Made by a program: the position numbers and the translations under genes
The notes under the pieces: model-generated
Told to the model about the DNA's origin: nothing
Database searches by the model: none
Seen by the model: the letters and a program-made list of their open reading frames with translations, nothing else
NCBI GenBank assembly: GCA_028700625.1
Contig: JAQVSI010000010.1
Span: 1-35,603, forward strand
Source of the DNA: Candidatus Shapirobacteria bacterium
GTDB lineage: Bacteria; Patescibacteriota; Microgenomatia; UBA12405
Direction: 5' to 3'
DNA: 35,603 bases
Part shown: piece by piece, positions 6,196-14,165 of the stretch
How positions within the stretch are numbered: the stretch's first letter is position 1
Layout of the letters: each line of letters begins with the position of its first letter

Positions 6196-8163
6196 ATGAT
6201 CACTCTTGATTCTCTCGACCTCCAAAAAATAACTCCAGAAAAATTAGGAGAGTTATTAATGGATGCCAAAAAAACCTATTACACCACCGGGAAACCAATA
6301 ATGGACGATCATACTTTCGACACTTTAGAAGAAATTCTTCATCAAAAAAACCCCTATCATCGCATTTTTACTAAAGCTGGTCATAAAAATTTTGATACTG
6401 GTTTTGAAAAGAAAAAACATATCATATCTATGGGTTCCCAAAATAAAGTCAACAAAATTGAAGATTTGATTCATTATTTTGAACTAAAGAATGTTTTACC
6501 CCTTCTTGTCAAAGGAGAGGGTGGGGGGGGATTTTGTGTTCAACCAAAATGTGATGGTATTTCTTTAGAAATCGAATACAAAGAAGGAAAGTTAATCGAT
6601 GCTATTACTCGCGGTGACGGACAAATAGGCGACGTGATTACTCAAAATGTGGTAAAAATGAAAAATTTTGTGATGACTTTACCAAATCACTTTTCTGGTT
6701 CTATCCGTTGTGAAGTCGTTGTACTAGAAAAAGATTTTAAAATCCTAAATAATTTATCAGAAGAAAAATATTCTAATTCCAGAAATGCAGTTTCTGGTAT
6801 CTCTCAAAGATTAGATAGTAAATTTTCTGAATATTGTAGCCTTATTGCCGTCGATGTTTTTTCTGTAGGGACAATGCATGCCTTGTCCCTAACAACAGAA
6901 TCAAATAAAATAGATTTTTTAAAAACCCTTGGTTTCACTCCAGTCGAAACTTTCATTTGTCAAAATTTTGATCAAATTGAAGAAATTTACCAAAAATTTT
7001 TAAACAAAACTCGTCTCAATTATCCCTTTGAAATAGACGGTCTGGTTATTAAAATTAATAATTTAAATATTCAAAATCAACTCGGTTATAAAAATAATCG
7101 CCCCAAAGGCCAAGTCGCTTACAAATTTCCCGCCAGATCAAGTCAAACTAGAATTATTTCCATCGATTGGCAAGTCGGACCACTTGGCATGATTACTCCA
7201 GTCGCCAAGATTGATCCAATCGAAATTTCTGGAGCAGTCATTACTTTTGCTTCCCTCGCCAACTACGATTTGATTAAAGAAAAAAATATTAATGTCAATG
7301 ATATTATTGAAGTCAGTCGTCGTGGCGATGTTATTCCTCATATCGACCATGTGGTTAGCAAAGTTACTCCTGGCCATTTTGAATCTCCAATAAAATGTCC
7401 TTCTTGTGGTACCTTATTAATTTCAGAATCAAAATTTTTAAAATGTCCCAACATTAAAAATTGTTTAGCTCAAATTTTGGGCTCCTTGAAACTATTTTGT
7501 GATTCTCTAGAAATTAGGGGTATTTCCAACAAAACCATAGAAAAACTTTATCAAGCTAATTTAATTAGATTACCTGGCGATTTTTACAAACTTTCTGTCT
7601 CCGACTTTACCAATTTAACTGGTCTTGGTCAAAAATCTGGTCAAAACATTGTTCACCAAATTCAATCCAAGAAAAATATCACCCTAAAACAAATTTTAAC
7701 CGCTGCCAGTATTCCCAATTTCAGTAGTAAACGAATTCAACAATTAATTACTCAAAATTTCGACACTCCAGAAAAAATTCTAGAATTAACTGTCGAAAAA
7801 TTAGAAAGCCTTCCCGGCATCCAAATTACTTTAGCCAAAAAAATAAAGGAGGGGATAGATGCTCGAAAAACTTGGATTCAATCCATCCTTTCCCAAATAA
7901 ATATCAAATCAACGATCAACGATCTATCACCGACGATCTATAACCTAAGTTTTGCCATAACTGGCACTTTAAATAGACCTAGAAAAGAAATAGAAGACCA
8001 AATAATTTCTCTTGGTGGACAAGTCGTTTCTTCCGTCTCCAAAAACACCGATTATTTGATTACTAACGAGACTGAATCTACTTCTAGTAAATTTATAAAT
8101 GCCCAAAAGTTTGGCATAAAAATAATATCTGAAGCTGAATTTGAGTCATTAGCAGTCAAGTAG
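6196..8163 (+). CDS. ligA: NAD-dependent DNA ligase LigA
   Basis: 655 aa from the ATG at 6196; a TTG one codon earlier (6193) is possible but less likely given the leaderless -10. Domain Ia (YYTTGKPIMDDHTFDTL), adenylation domain with catalytic Lys118 in QPKCDG, FEIDGLVIKIN, OB-fold, a four-cysteine zinc finger (CPSCGTLL...KCPNIKNC, ~395-420), helix-hairpin-helix repeats (LTGLGQKSGQNI, LESLPGIQ) and a C-terminal BRCT domain (FAITGTLNRPRKEIE). It seals nicks during replication and repair. Oddly, two repeat-derived segments are in frame: LPLLVKGEGGGG (101-112), five residues before the catalytic Lys, and VGTMHALSL (224-232). A third stretch of short direct repeats encodes the linker before BRCT. 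Confidence 0.96.
   Translation: MITLDSLDLQKITPEKLGELLMDAKKTYYTTGKPIMDDHTFDTLEEILHQKNPYHRIFTKAGHKNFDTGFEKKKHIISMGSQNKVNKIEDLIHYFELKNVLPLLVKGEGGGGFCVQPKCDGISLEIEYKEGKLIDAITRGDGQIGDVITQNVVKMKNFVMTLPNHFSGSIRCEVVVLEKDFKILNNLSEEKYSNSRNAVSGISQRLDSKFSEYCSLIAVDVFSVGTMHALSLTTESNKIDFLKTLGFTPVETFICQNFDQIEEIYQKFLNKTRLNYPFEIDGLVIKINNLNIQNQLGYKNNRPKGQVAYKFPARSSQTRIISIDWQVGPLGMITPVAKIDPIEISGAVITFASLANYDLIKEKNINVNDIIEVSRRGDVIPHIDHVVSKVTPGHFESPIKCPSCGTLLISESKFLKCPNIKNCLAQILGSLKLFCDSLEIRGISNKTIEKLYQANLIRLPGDFYKLSVSDFTNLTGLGQKSGQNIVHQIQSKKNITLKQILTAASIPNFSSKRIQQLITQNFDTPEKILELTVEKLESLPGIQITLAKKIKEGIDARKTWIQSILSQINIKSTINDLSPTIYNLSFAITGTLNRPRKEIEDQIISLGGQVVSSVSKNTDYLITNETESTSSKFINAQKFGIKIISEAEFESLAVK
6497..6534 (+). 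repeat. G-rich repeat-like insert in ligA with a G8 tract
   Basis: CCCC-TTCTTGTCAAAGGAG-AGGG followed by TG and eight G (6523-6530). It encodes LPLLVKGEGGGG. Its composition is unlike the AT-rich flanks and it resembles dispersed C-rich/G-rich imperfect palindromes seen in other bacterial genomes. No second copy is in this window, so its repeat nature is inferred. Confidence 0.55.
6865..6891 (+). repeat. Palindromic repeat inserted in frame in ligA
   Basis: TAGGGACAA (6866-6874) and TTGTCCCTA (6883-6891) are a perfect 9-bp inverted repeat; the 8 nt between add three more pairs with one mismatch, giving a nearly perfect 26-bp palindrome. Starting with GTA at 6865 it is read on a codon boundary as VGTMHALSL. 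It falls in the variable loop after the strand equivalent to E. coli FFCYGVG. Confidence 0.78.
7911..7946 (+). repeat. Short direct repeats in the ligA inter-domain linker
   Basis: AACGATCAACGATCT-ATCACCG-ACGATCTATAACC: the unit ACGATCTAT occurs twice and ACGATCA once. It encodes the linker between the helix-hairpin-helix domain and BRCT. Confidence 0.45.
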
Positions 8164-8175
8164 AAAGACTGCTAA
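8149..8175 (+). other. Stem-loop over the ligA stop codon
   Basis: TTAGCAGTC and GACTGCTAA form a perfect 9-bp stem with a 9-nt loop that contains the TAG stop of ligA. No T run follows, so it is more likely a 3' protective hairpin or weak terminator than a classical intrinsic terminator. Confidence 0.5.
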
Positions 8176-8254
8176 CAAATAGTCATTTTCTACTTTTCCC
8201 AATGCTTAGGGTATAAATATATGTCAATCTATAACAATGTATATCATTTATAAA

Positions 8255-8263
8255 TGTTAGAAT
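8255..8263 (+). promoter_or_regulatory. Extended -10 promoter of pth
   Basis: TGT-TAGAAT, ending 5 nt before the ATG at 8269. The same nine bases form the gyrB -10 element. Confidence 0.5.
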
Positions 8264-8268
8264 AACTT

Positions 8269-8793
8269 ATGAAATTAATTATTGGTCTAGGTAATCCAGA
8301 TAAAAAATATCAAAATACTCGCCATAATTTAGGTCAAAAAATTATTATTGATTATGTACGGGTGTATTGCAATACGCACCTTCAAAAAAAATCAAACCTT
8401 TCCGCTCAAATTTACGAAACCGGACAAGGGACTAATAAAACCATTTTTGCCGTCTCTACTGAATATATGAATAATTCAGGTATTACAATTCAAAAAATTT
8501 CTCAATTCTATAAAATCTCTCCACAAGATACTTATATTATTCATGACGATCTAGACTTAGAAGTAGGGGATTCAAAAATTCAATTCGACCGTGGATCAGC
8601 TGGTCATAATGGGATTAAATCTATAATTGAAAATTTAGGCACCCAACAGTTTAATCGTATTAGAATTGGTATCGGTAAACCTCAAAATAATATCCCTATA
8701 GAGGATTATGTTCTTCAATCTTTTTCAAAAGAAGAAAAAGAAAAAATAGAAAATATAACAACTAAGATATTTACAGTAATTAATAACCTTTAA
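8269..8793 (+). CDS. pth: Peptidyl-tRNA hydrolase
   Basis: 174 aa. Family motifs are GLGNPDKKYQNTRHNLG (6-22; catalytic His19, Asn9), EYMNNSG (65-71), IHDDLDLEVG (91-100; Asp94 partner of the His) and RGSAGHNGIKSII (108-120; Asn114). It hydrolyses peptidyl-tRNA released from stalled ribosomes. Residues 30-39 (VRVYCNTHLQ) come from a palindromic repeat, which lengthens the loop after the first helix; the catalytic residues are untouched. The following PAP2 gene starts at the base after the stop, so the two are co-transcribed. Confidence 0.95.
   Translation: MKLIIGLGNPDKKYQNTRHNLGQKIIIDYVRVYCNTHLQKKSNLSAQIYETGQGTNKTIFAVSTEYMNNSGITIQKISQFYKISPQDTYIIHDDLDLEVGDSKIQFDRGSAGHNGIKSIIENLGTQQFNRIRIGIGKPQNNIPIEDYVLQSFSKEEKEKIENITTKIFTVINNL
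8356..8385 (+). repeat. Palindromic repeat inserted in frame in pth
   Basis: Begins GTACGGG and ends CCTTCAA like the holB copy, with 22 of 30 bases identical. Core GGGTGTATTG-CAATACGCAC pairs at 9 of 10 positions (one G-U). Several differences from the holB copy are paired changes that keep the stem. Same codon phase as in holB. Confidence 0.85.
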
Positions 8794-10320
8794 ATGGTAA
8801 AAACTATTTTTAAATCAGTTACTAAATCAATTGGTCGCAGCATTAAAAATGATCCAGAAGTACAACGTCTTCGTCATAAATATCCTCGCTTCTTTAATTT
8901 CATAAAAAAACGTCTTACTCCTAATGAAAAATATGGTCTTTATTTAACTGTAGGTATTTTATTTACCTTATTTTTCATTTATCTTTTCTTTGGCATTGTC
9001 CAAGATTATATTGGTCAAGATATTTTAATTCGAACCGATCTTAGAATTATCAATTTAGTCAGTCATTTCCGAACTCCTTTCCTAAATAAGTTCATGCTTT
9101 TTATAACTTATCTTGCTAAAGCCGAAATTATAACCGTGGCCGTTATTTTTTCTTTAATAATCCTTTTTCTACTTCGAAAATGGTCTTATTTTAACAATCT
9201 TCTAGTTTTTGTTCTTGGTGGTGAACTTTTTGTTTGGATTATTAAAAACATTGTCAGTCGACCAAGACCTCCACTTGCCGAAGCTCTTGTCTCCGAAACC
9301 AGTTATAGTTTTCCTAGTGGTCATAGTTTTGTCGCTATTGCTTTCTATGGACTAATCACTTTTTTTCTATTTGAAACTTGTAAGAAAAAATATAAAAAAA
9401 CTTTAATTTTAATTTTTGGTCTTATTTTAGTAATTTTAATCGGATTTTCTAGAATTTTTCTTGGAGCCCATTGGCCCTCAGATGTTTTAGCTAGTTATAC
9501 TTCAGGACTGGCTTGGTTATCTATAATTATTACCACTGCTCAGATCAAAAGAAAATTTCACCCAAAATTAATCCACTCACCTCATTTAAAACACAAAACT
9601 GTCGCCAAAATTGCTTTATCACTAATAATAATATTTTCCATCTTCACATATCTTTTTTATAAAACTCATCCACTAAAACCAATAAATACAACACAAACTA
9701 CAAAAACTATTATCCAATTAAAAGAAGTTAACACAAAACTTTTTGAAAAATTACCAAAAATCAGTGAAACTATTACTGGTGCTCCAGCTGAACCAATTAA
9801 TATCATTACTATTGCCAGTAAAGATACACTAACCAAAGCTTTCATCGATTCTGGTTGGTATTTATTAGATCCAATTAATACCAAAAATACTTTCAAACTT
9901 ATTAATTCCATCATTAAAAAAAAATCTTATCCAAAAACTCCTGGTCTTCCCGTTTTTTGGGATACTCGTGCCAACGATCTTGGTTTTGGTAAACCAACTT
10001 CTGAAAACTTAGCCAGTTCTCGACATCATATTCATTTTTGGGAAACAGATTTCATCACCCCAGAAGGTCAAACAATTTGGGTTGGAACCGCCCATTTTGA
10101 TCAACAAATTAAAAAGAAGTTTAATATAATTCTTCCGATTCATTCCACTGAGCTAATTGTAGACAAAGAAAGAGAAGAAATTAAAAACACTCTTGAGAAG
10201 AATAATTTTCTCAAATCTTTTGAAAAAATAGATATAACTGGTCTTTCCTACGGAGTCAAAAAAAGTGGTAATAATTTTCTTACCGATGGGCAAGCTTATA
10301 TTTTATACTTAAAAAATTAA
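8794..10320 (+). CDS. PAP2-family phosphatase with C-terminal LssY-like domain
   Basis: 508 aa. Residues ~45-250 form a membrane-embedded PAP2 domain with all three phosphatase signatures: KNIVSRPRP (~151-159), PSGHS (~174-178) and SRIFLGAHWPSD (~219-230). A further transmembrane helix (~270-290, IALSLIIIFSIFTYLFY) is followed by a soluble part (~330-508) resembling the LssY C-terminal domain, including KAFIDSGWYLLDP and WVGTAHFDQQ. Known PAP2 members remove phosphate from lipids such as undecaprenyl pyrophosphate or phosphatidic acid; the exact lipid is unknown. It abuts pth upstream and shares one base with the small gene downstream (TAATG). Confidence 0.85.
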   Translation: MVKTIFKSVTKSIGRSIKNDPEVQRLRHKYPRFFNFIKKRLTPNEKYGLYLTVGILFTLFFIYLFFGIVQDYIGQDILIRTDLRIINLVSHFRTPFLNKFMLFITYLAKAEIITVAVIFSLIILFLLRKWSYFNNLLVFVLGGELFVWIIKNIVSRPRPPLAEALVSETSYSFPSGHSFVAIAFYGLITFFLFETCKKKYKKTLILIFGLILVILIGFSRIFLGAHWPSDVLASYTSGLAWLSIIITTAQIKRKFHPKLIHSPHLKHKTVAKIALSLIIIFSIFTYLFYKTHPLKPINTTQTTKTIIQLKEVNTKLFEKLPKISETITGAPAEPINIITIASKDTLTKAFIDSGWYLLDPINTKNTFKLINSIIKKKSYPKTPGLPVFWDTRANDLGFGKPTSENLASSRHHIHFWETDFITPEGQTIWVGTAHFDQQIKKKFNIILPIHSTELIVDKEREEIKNTLEKNNFLKSFEKIDITGLSYGVKKSGNNFLTDGQAYILYLKN

Positions 10321-10610
10321 TGACCAAAAACCCCGCCACTTCAATCGGTGATCAATTATTTAAGTTTAAAGAAACTTTAGAAAAAAGAGGTAAATACGTT
10401 AAAAATGAGTTTCAGGCTTATGGCCTCGATTTGGCCAAAGAATTAGACGATTGGAAAAACAAATCTCTTTATCTTCGGCTAGCTAAAACTGTTGATCGAG
10501 AAATTCTAGAAAAAGCCAGATATTTTGTCAAAGACCAAAACCCTGGTACCATTAAAACTCCCTACAAACTCTTTATGTGGAAATTAAAAGAATTAAAAAA
10601 AGAGAAATAA
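10320..10610 (+). CDS. Small conserved-looking protein of unknown function
   Basis: 96 aa, lysine-rich, mostly helical, with no signal peptide or membrane segment. The ATG shares its A with the stop codon of the PAP2 gene (TAATG at 10318-10322), which supports translational coupling and a real gene. I recognise no family; there are no cysteines and no obvious catalytic motif. The C-terminal half (LAKTVDREILEKARYFVKD, then LFMWKLKELKKEK) is amphipathic. It ends 29 nt before the ATG of the exporter operon. Confidence 0.6.
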   Translation: MTKNPATSIGDQLFKFKETLEKRGKYVKNEFQAYGLDLAKELDDWKNKSLYLRLAKTVDREILEKARYFVKDQNPGTIKTPYKLFMWKLKELKKEK

Positions 10611-10624
10611 ACCTAATTTTGGAG

Positions 10625-10630
10625 TATAAT
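10625..10630 (+). promoter_or_regulatory. -10 box of the MacAB-like operon
   Basis: TATAAT ending 9 nt before the ATG at 10640. It decides the start: the longer frame opening at 10577 would put this box inside the coding sequence. Confidence 0.55.
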
Positions 10631-10639
10631 ACACCGAAT

Positions 10640-11671
10640 ATGTCATTTCTTAAAAAACATTTTAAAAAAATCATTATTATTTCTATTATTTTAATTGCCT
10701 TATTTGTTGGATTTAAAATAAAGAATAGAAATAGTGATCAAAAATTCGATCCTAAAAAAGAAATTCTTGTCAACCCTCAAAAAAAAGATCTAGTTGAACA
10801 AATAACTTTAGCTGGATCAATCGATGCTACCTATAAAGCTGAATTAAAATTTCAAACCGGTGGTCAATTAGCTTGGATAGGAGTAAAAGTAGGGGATAAA
10901 GTTAAAAAATACCAAACAATTGCCAACCTCAACCAAGATCAGCTCAAAAAACAACTTGCAATAGACTTCAACAATTACAAAACCACTGCTTCTACTTTTT
11001 ACGATACTAAAGATCAGTATAAAGATTCTGTAATCACTACTGAAATTAAAAGAATTCTAGAACGCTCTCAAAATACTTTGGATAATTCAGTTATTAACTA
11101 CGAATTAGGAGATTTGGCGATTAAATATTCTCGTCTCTCTAGTCCTATTTCTGGTGTAGTAATTGCAGTTGATCAACCAAACGCTGGAATCAATATTACC
11201 CCAGCCAATAACATTGCTTCTATTATTGACCCTCAAAGTCTTTATTTTAAATCGCAAATTGACCAAGAAGATGTCGTTAAAATTAAAGTTGGTGACAAAG
11301 CCAAAATTAAAATAGATAGTTTTTCTGATCAAATTCTTGATTCTGAAATTACATACATTTCATTCACCCCAGTTATCGGTCAAACTTCTACTGTTTATGA
11401 AGTTAGATTCAAATTATCACTAAATAATGATGATTTGAAATATCGATTAAGTATGGATGGCGATGCTAATATTATTCTTAAAGAAATTCCTAATACTCTA
11501 ACTGTTCCAGTTGACAGCGTTTATCAAGATCAAGACCAACCTTATGTTTTTACTATTGATCAAGACAAAAAACTAATTAAAAAAACTATTAAAATTGGCA
11601 TTGAAACTGACACTGAAGTTGAAATTTTGGAGGGACTTAATGAAAACGATCAAATCGTCATTAAAAAATAA
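10640..11671 (+). CDS. Membrane fusion protein of an ABC exporter (MacA/HlyD-like)
   Basis: 343 aa from the ATG at 10640; the frame extends up to 10577, but the leaderless -10 and the natural N-terminus (MSFLKKHFKK, then a hydrophobic anchor at ~11-29) favour the later start. After the anchor come a beta-barrel/lipoyl part (QTGGQLAWIGVKVGDKVKKYQTIANLN), a short helical hairpin, the second lipoyl half (SPISGVVIAVDQPNAG) and a beta-barrel domain (KVGDKAKIKIDSFSD). This is the periplasmic-adaptor family that works with MacB-type ABC transporters; in an organism without an outer membrane it would act at the cell surface. The ATPase gene starts inside its 3' end. Confidence 0.87.
   Translation: MSFLKKHFKKIIIISIILIALFVGFKIKNRNSDQKFDPKKEILVNPQKKDLVEQITLAGSIDATYKAELKFQTGGQLAWIGVKVGDKVKKYQTIANLNQDQLKKQLAIDFNNYKTTASTFYDTKDQYKDSVITTEIKRILERSQNTLDNSVINYELGDLAIKYSRLSSPISGVVIAVDQPNAGINITPANNIASIIDPQSLYFKSQIDQEDVVKIKVGDKAKIKIDSFSDQILDSEITYISFTPVIGQTSTVYEVRFKLSLNNDDLKYRLSMDGDANIILKEIPNTLTVPVDSVYQDQDQPYVFTIDQDKKLIKKTIKIGIETDTEVEILEGLNENDQIVIKK
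11629..11633 (+). promoter_or_regulatory. Shine-Dalgarno site setting the ABC ATPase start
   Basis: GGAGG, 6 nt before the ATG at 11640, inside the 3' end of the upstream gene. It is the clearest SD in the window and shows that the ribosome does use SD pairing at an internal operon gene. Confidence 0.7.
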
Positions 11672-12350
11672 GATTGTTCTAGAACTAGAAAATGTGGTTA
11701 AAACTTACATTTCTGGTAATAGTCAATTTAATGCTCTTGACGGCGTTTCTCTAAAAATTATGGAAGGGGAATTTGTCTCAATAACTGGACCATCTGGATC
11801 TGGCAAATCAACTCTAATGCATATCATTGGTCTACTCGATAACCCCACTTCTGGACGAGTTTTATTAGAAGGCAAAGATATTTCTCAGTTAAAAGAAAAT
11901 CAACTCGCTCAGATTAGAAATATTACTCTCGGTTTTGTTTTTCAACAATTTAATCTTTTAGCCAGAACTCCCTCACTTGAAAATGCTATGTTGCCCTTAC
12001 TTTATTCTGATATTCTCAAATCAGAACGCGAACCAATCGCCTTAAAAATGTTAACTAAAGTTGGTTTAGCCGATAAAATAAAAAATACTCCAGCCCAACT
12101 TTCTGGCGGCCAACAACAACGTGTTGCCATTGCCAGGGCCTTAGTTAATAACCCTAAAATTATTCTTGCCGACGAACCAACTGGAAACCTTGATTCAAAA
12201 TCAGGAAAAGAAATTATCGAACTTTTTCATTATCTAAATAAAAAAGAGGGGAGAACTATCGTTCTAGTTACCCACGATATTGAATTAGCCAAACAAGCTA
12301 ATAGAATTATTATCATTAAAGACGGCAAAATCTTCAAAAAAGTTTTGTAA
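11640..12350 (+). CDS. ABC transporter ATP-binding protein (MacB/LolD type)
   Basis: 236 aa from the ATG at 11640, chosen because of the well-placed GGAGG; an in-frame ATG at 11595 lies deeper in the upstream gene. All ABC motifs are present: Walker [10 protein letters not shown] (~50-58), Q-loop VFQQFNLL, signature LSGGQQQR, Walker [10 protein letters not shown] and the H-loop VTHD. The sequence is of the MacB/LolD/FtsE group. It overlaps the MacA-like gene by 32 nt and is followed after 3 nt by the permease, so the three genes form one exporter. Substrate (peptide, lipid or drug) cannot be inferred. Confidence 0.93.
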   Translation: MKTIKSSLKNKIVLELENVVKTYISGNSQFNALDGVSLKIMEGEFVSITGPSGSGKSTLMHIIGLLDNPTSGRVLLEGKDISQLKENQLAQIRNITLGFVFQQFNLLARTPSLENAMLPLLYSDILKSEREPIALKMLTKVGLADKIKNTPAQLSGGQQQRVAIARALVNNPKIILADEPTGNLDSKSGKEIIELFHYLNKKEGRTIVLVTHDIELAKQANRIIIIKDGKIFKKVL

Positions 12351-12353
12351 AAT

Positions 12354-13577
12354 ATGATTAAACCTTCCATCGATGACTTAATCAAATCAAGTTTTAGATC
12401 AATTCTAAAAAATAAAGGCCGAACCGTTTTAACTTCTTTAGGAATAATTATTGGTGTTGCCTCTGTTATTTTATTAACTTCAATTGGAAATGGTCTTAAA
12501 GGCTACATCGAACAGCAATTTGACGCTCTTGGAGCTAATTCCATTTTCATTTCTCCTGGTAAAATTTTTAATGATGATGGCGGATTTTCCCAAAACAGTA
12601 TGGCCACTGCCATGACTACCAGTTTTACTCAAAAAGATTTCAATCTTCTCAATCGAAAACTTAAAAACTCTGTTATTATGCCAGTTAATGCCACCTATGC
12701 TGACATCAAATCAAATTATGCTATAAAAAAAACCACCGAAATTGATGGTTCTGTCGAAGAATATGGAAAAAGTAATAATGTAATTCCTTCCAACGGAAAT
12801 GGTCGTTGGTTTACTAATGAAGAAAATGATAAAAAAAGTCCAGTTGTAGTTCTAGGTTACAAAATTGCCGAAACTCTTTTTCCTAAATCAAGTGCTGTCG
12901 GTAAAAAAATTATTATTAAAGGAAAAACATTCAAGGTTATTGGTGTCGTCGATCAAAAGGGAGCTTCAATGGGAGGACCTAGTGTCGATGATGCTGTTTA
13001 TGCCCCATTTTCAGTTGTTTCCGATTTAGCTGGTAATGAAAATATTAATACTTTTATAATTAAAGCTGCAAACAAAGATTCTGTTGAGTCAACTAAAAAA
13101 GAAATCACTAAAATTATGCTTGAAAAATACGACTCTGATGCTTTCACTGTTTTTGACAGCAGTCAGTTATTATCCAGTATCAATTCCATAATTGGCATAT
13201 TAACTGTCGGTTTATCAGGTATTGCCGCTATCTCCCTAATCGTCGGCGGCATTGGAATTATGAATATTATGTTAGTTACAGTATCTGAAAGGACTAAAGA
13301 AATTGGCCTTCGAAAAGCTATTGGTGCTTATCCTCGAGCTATTCTTATTCAATTTTTAATTGAAGCCATTATCCTTTCTAGTTTTGGTGGAGTTGTAGGC
13401 ATTATGATTGGTTGGCTAGGATCACTTGGCATTAATAACTTTTTTCCAGCCAAAGTTACTCTCAGTTCAGTTATTATTGCTTTTGGAGTTTCCACTTTAG
13501 TCGGTATTATTTTTGGTGTTGTTCCAGCTCGTAAAGCTTCAAAACTTTCCCCAATCGAAGCTTTAAGATACGAATAA
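12354..13577 (+). CDS. MacB-like ABC transporter permease (FtsX family)
   Basis: 407 aa. One N-terminal transmembrane helix (~22-44, TVLTSLGIIIGVASVILLTSIG), a large extracytoplasmic MacB-PCD domain (~50-275), then three C-terminal helices starting at ~280. The segment IMLVTVSERTKEIGLRKAIGA between the second and third helix is the FtsX-domain coupling motif. Together with the two genes upstream it makes a tripartite MacAB-like exporter. This group acts as a mechanotransmission pump rather than a channel through the membrane. It ends 24 nt before the next gene, which has its own -10 box. Confidence 0.92.
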   Translation: MIKPSIDDLIKSSFRSILKNKGRTVLTSLGIIIGVASVILLTSIGNGLKGYIEQQFDALGANSIFISPGKIFNDDGGFSQNSMATAMTTSFTQKDFNLLNRKLKNSVIMPVNATYADIKSNYAIKKTTEIDGSVEEYGKSNNVIPSNGNGRWFTNEENDKKSPVVVLGYKIAETLFPKSSAVGKKIIIKGKTFKVIGVVDQKGASMGGPSVDDAVYAPFSVVSDLAGNENINTFIIKAANKDSVESTKKEITKIMLEKYDSDAFTVFDSSQLLSSINSIIGILTVGLSGIAAISLIVGGIGIMNIMLVTVSERTKEIGLRKAIGAYPRAILIQFLIEAIILSSFGGVVGIMIGWLGSLGINNFFPAKVTLSSVIIAFGVSTLVGIIFGVVPARKASKLSPIEALRYE

Positions 13578-13586
13578 CTTTATTTT

Positions 13587-13595
13587 TGTTATCAT
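13587..13595 (+). promoter_or_regulatory. Extended -10 promoter before the GTG-start membrane gene
   Basis: TGT-TATCAT ending 6 nt before the GTG at 13602. Supports GTG as the true start. Confidence 0.45.
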
Positions 13596-13601
13596 TAATT
13601 A

Positions 13602-14165
13602 GTGAAAAAAGATTTACTCTTTCATTTATTACCATCTGCGATTGTTTTTGTTACAGTTTCCCTCATTTGGGTTATTTTTAGGGTCCCAAATCTTGAAATT
13701 ATTTATCTTTTCACAGGATTACTCTTGGGAACTTTTTTTCTAGATATCGACCATATTATTTACTGGTTTTATAGAAAACCAAATACTGATGAAAGTCGAA
13801 TTGTTCAAGCTGTTGTCGAAAAAAAAGATTTTAAATCCCTTTATCGATTAATCAAAGCCGCCAGACGTAGTCATGATAATTTAATCTTTCATCACTATTT
13901 TTTTCAAATAGGATTAACATTAATTTCTTTTTTTATTTTTAGTTCATCTTCAAATATTTTAATTCTTTCTTTTCTTTTATCTATGAATTTACATTTATTA
14001 ATAGACGAAATAAAAGATTATTTTAACAACCCCAAATTTCTTCAAGATTGGCTTTTTGCCAGAGAAGAAAAACAATTACCTCTCAGATTTCTCAAAAACT
14101 ATTTAACAGTTTTTATTATTCTCTTCTTTATTTTCCTTTTCCTTCTTGTAAAATCTAAAACATGA
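13602..14165 (+). CDS. Putative membrane-bound metal-dependent protein (DUF457/YdjM-like pattern)
   Basis: 187 aa with GTG start. About four transmembrane segments: ~8-26, ~33-50, ~105-130 and ~163-183. Polar residues sit in or next to these helices in the pattern of YdjM-like membrane hydrolases: FLDIDHIIY (D-x-D-H), RRSHDNLIFHHYF and MNLHLLIDEIKDY (H-x-x-x-D). The function is therefore a guess; a membrane metal site is likely. Its TGA stop overlaps the next gene as ATGA, so it is translated together with the HEPN-type protein. Confidence 0.55.
   Translation: MKKDLLFHLLPSAIVFVTVSLIWVIFRVPNLEIIYLFTGLLLGTFFLDIDHIIYWFYRKPNTDESRIVQAVVEKKDFKSLYRLIKAARRSHDNLIFHHYFFQIGLTLISFFIFSSSSNILILSFLLSMNLHLLIDEIKDYFNNPKFLQDWLFAREEKQLPLRFLKNYLTVFIILFFIFLFLLVKSKT

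Noticed and set aside
7849-7900. GGAGG followed by ATG inside ligA, looking like an internal gene start
   Set aside because: The ATG is out of frame and reaches a stop after about 13 codons; the GGAGG simply encodes part of ligA.
10577-10639. Longer N-terminus for the MacA-like protein from an ATG at 10577
   Set aside because: It overlaps the preceding gene by 34 nt, places a perfect -10 box in the coding region, and adds residues not expected before the membrane anchor.
11595-11639. Earlier ATG (11595) for the ABC ATPase
   Set aside because: The ATG at 11640 has GGAGG at ideal spacing, and ABC homology begins only after it.
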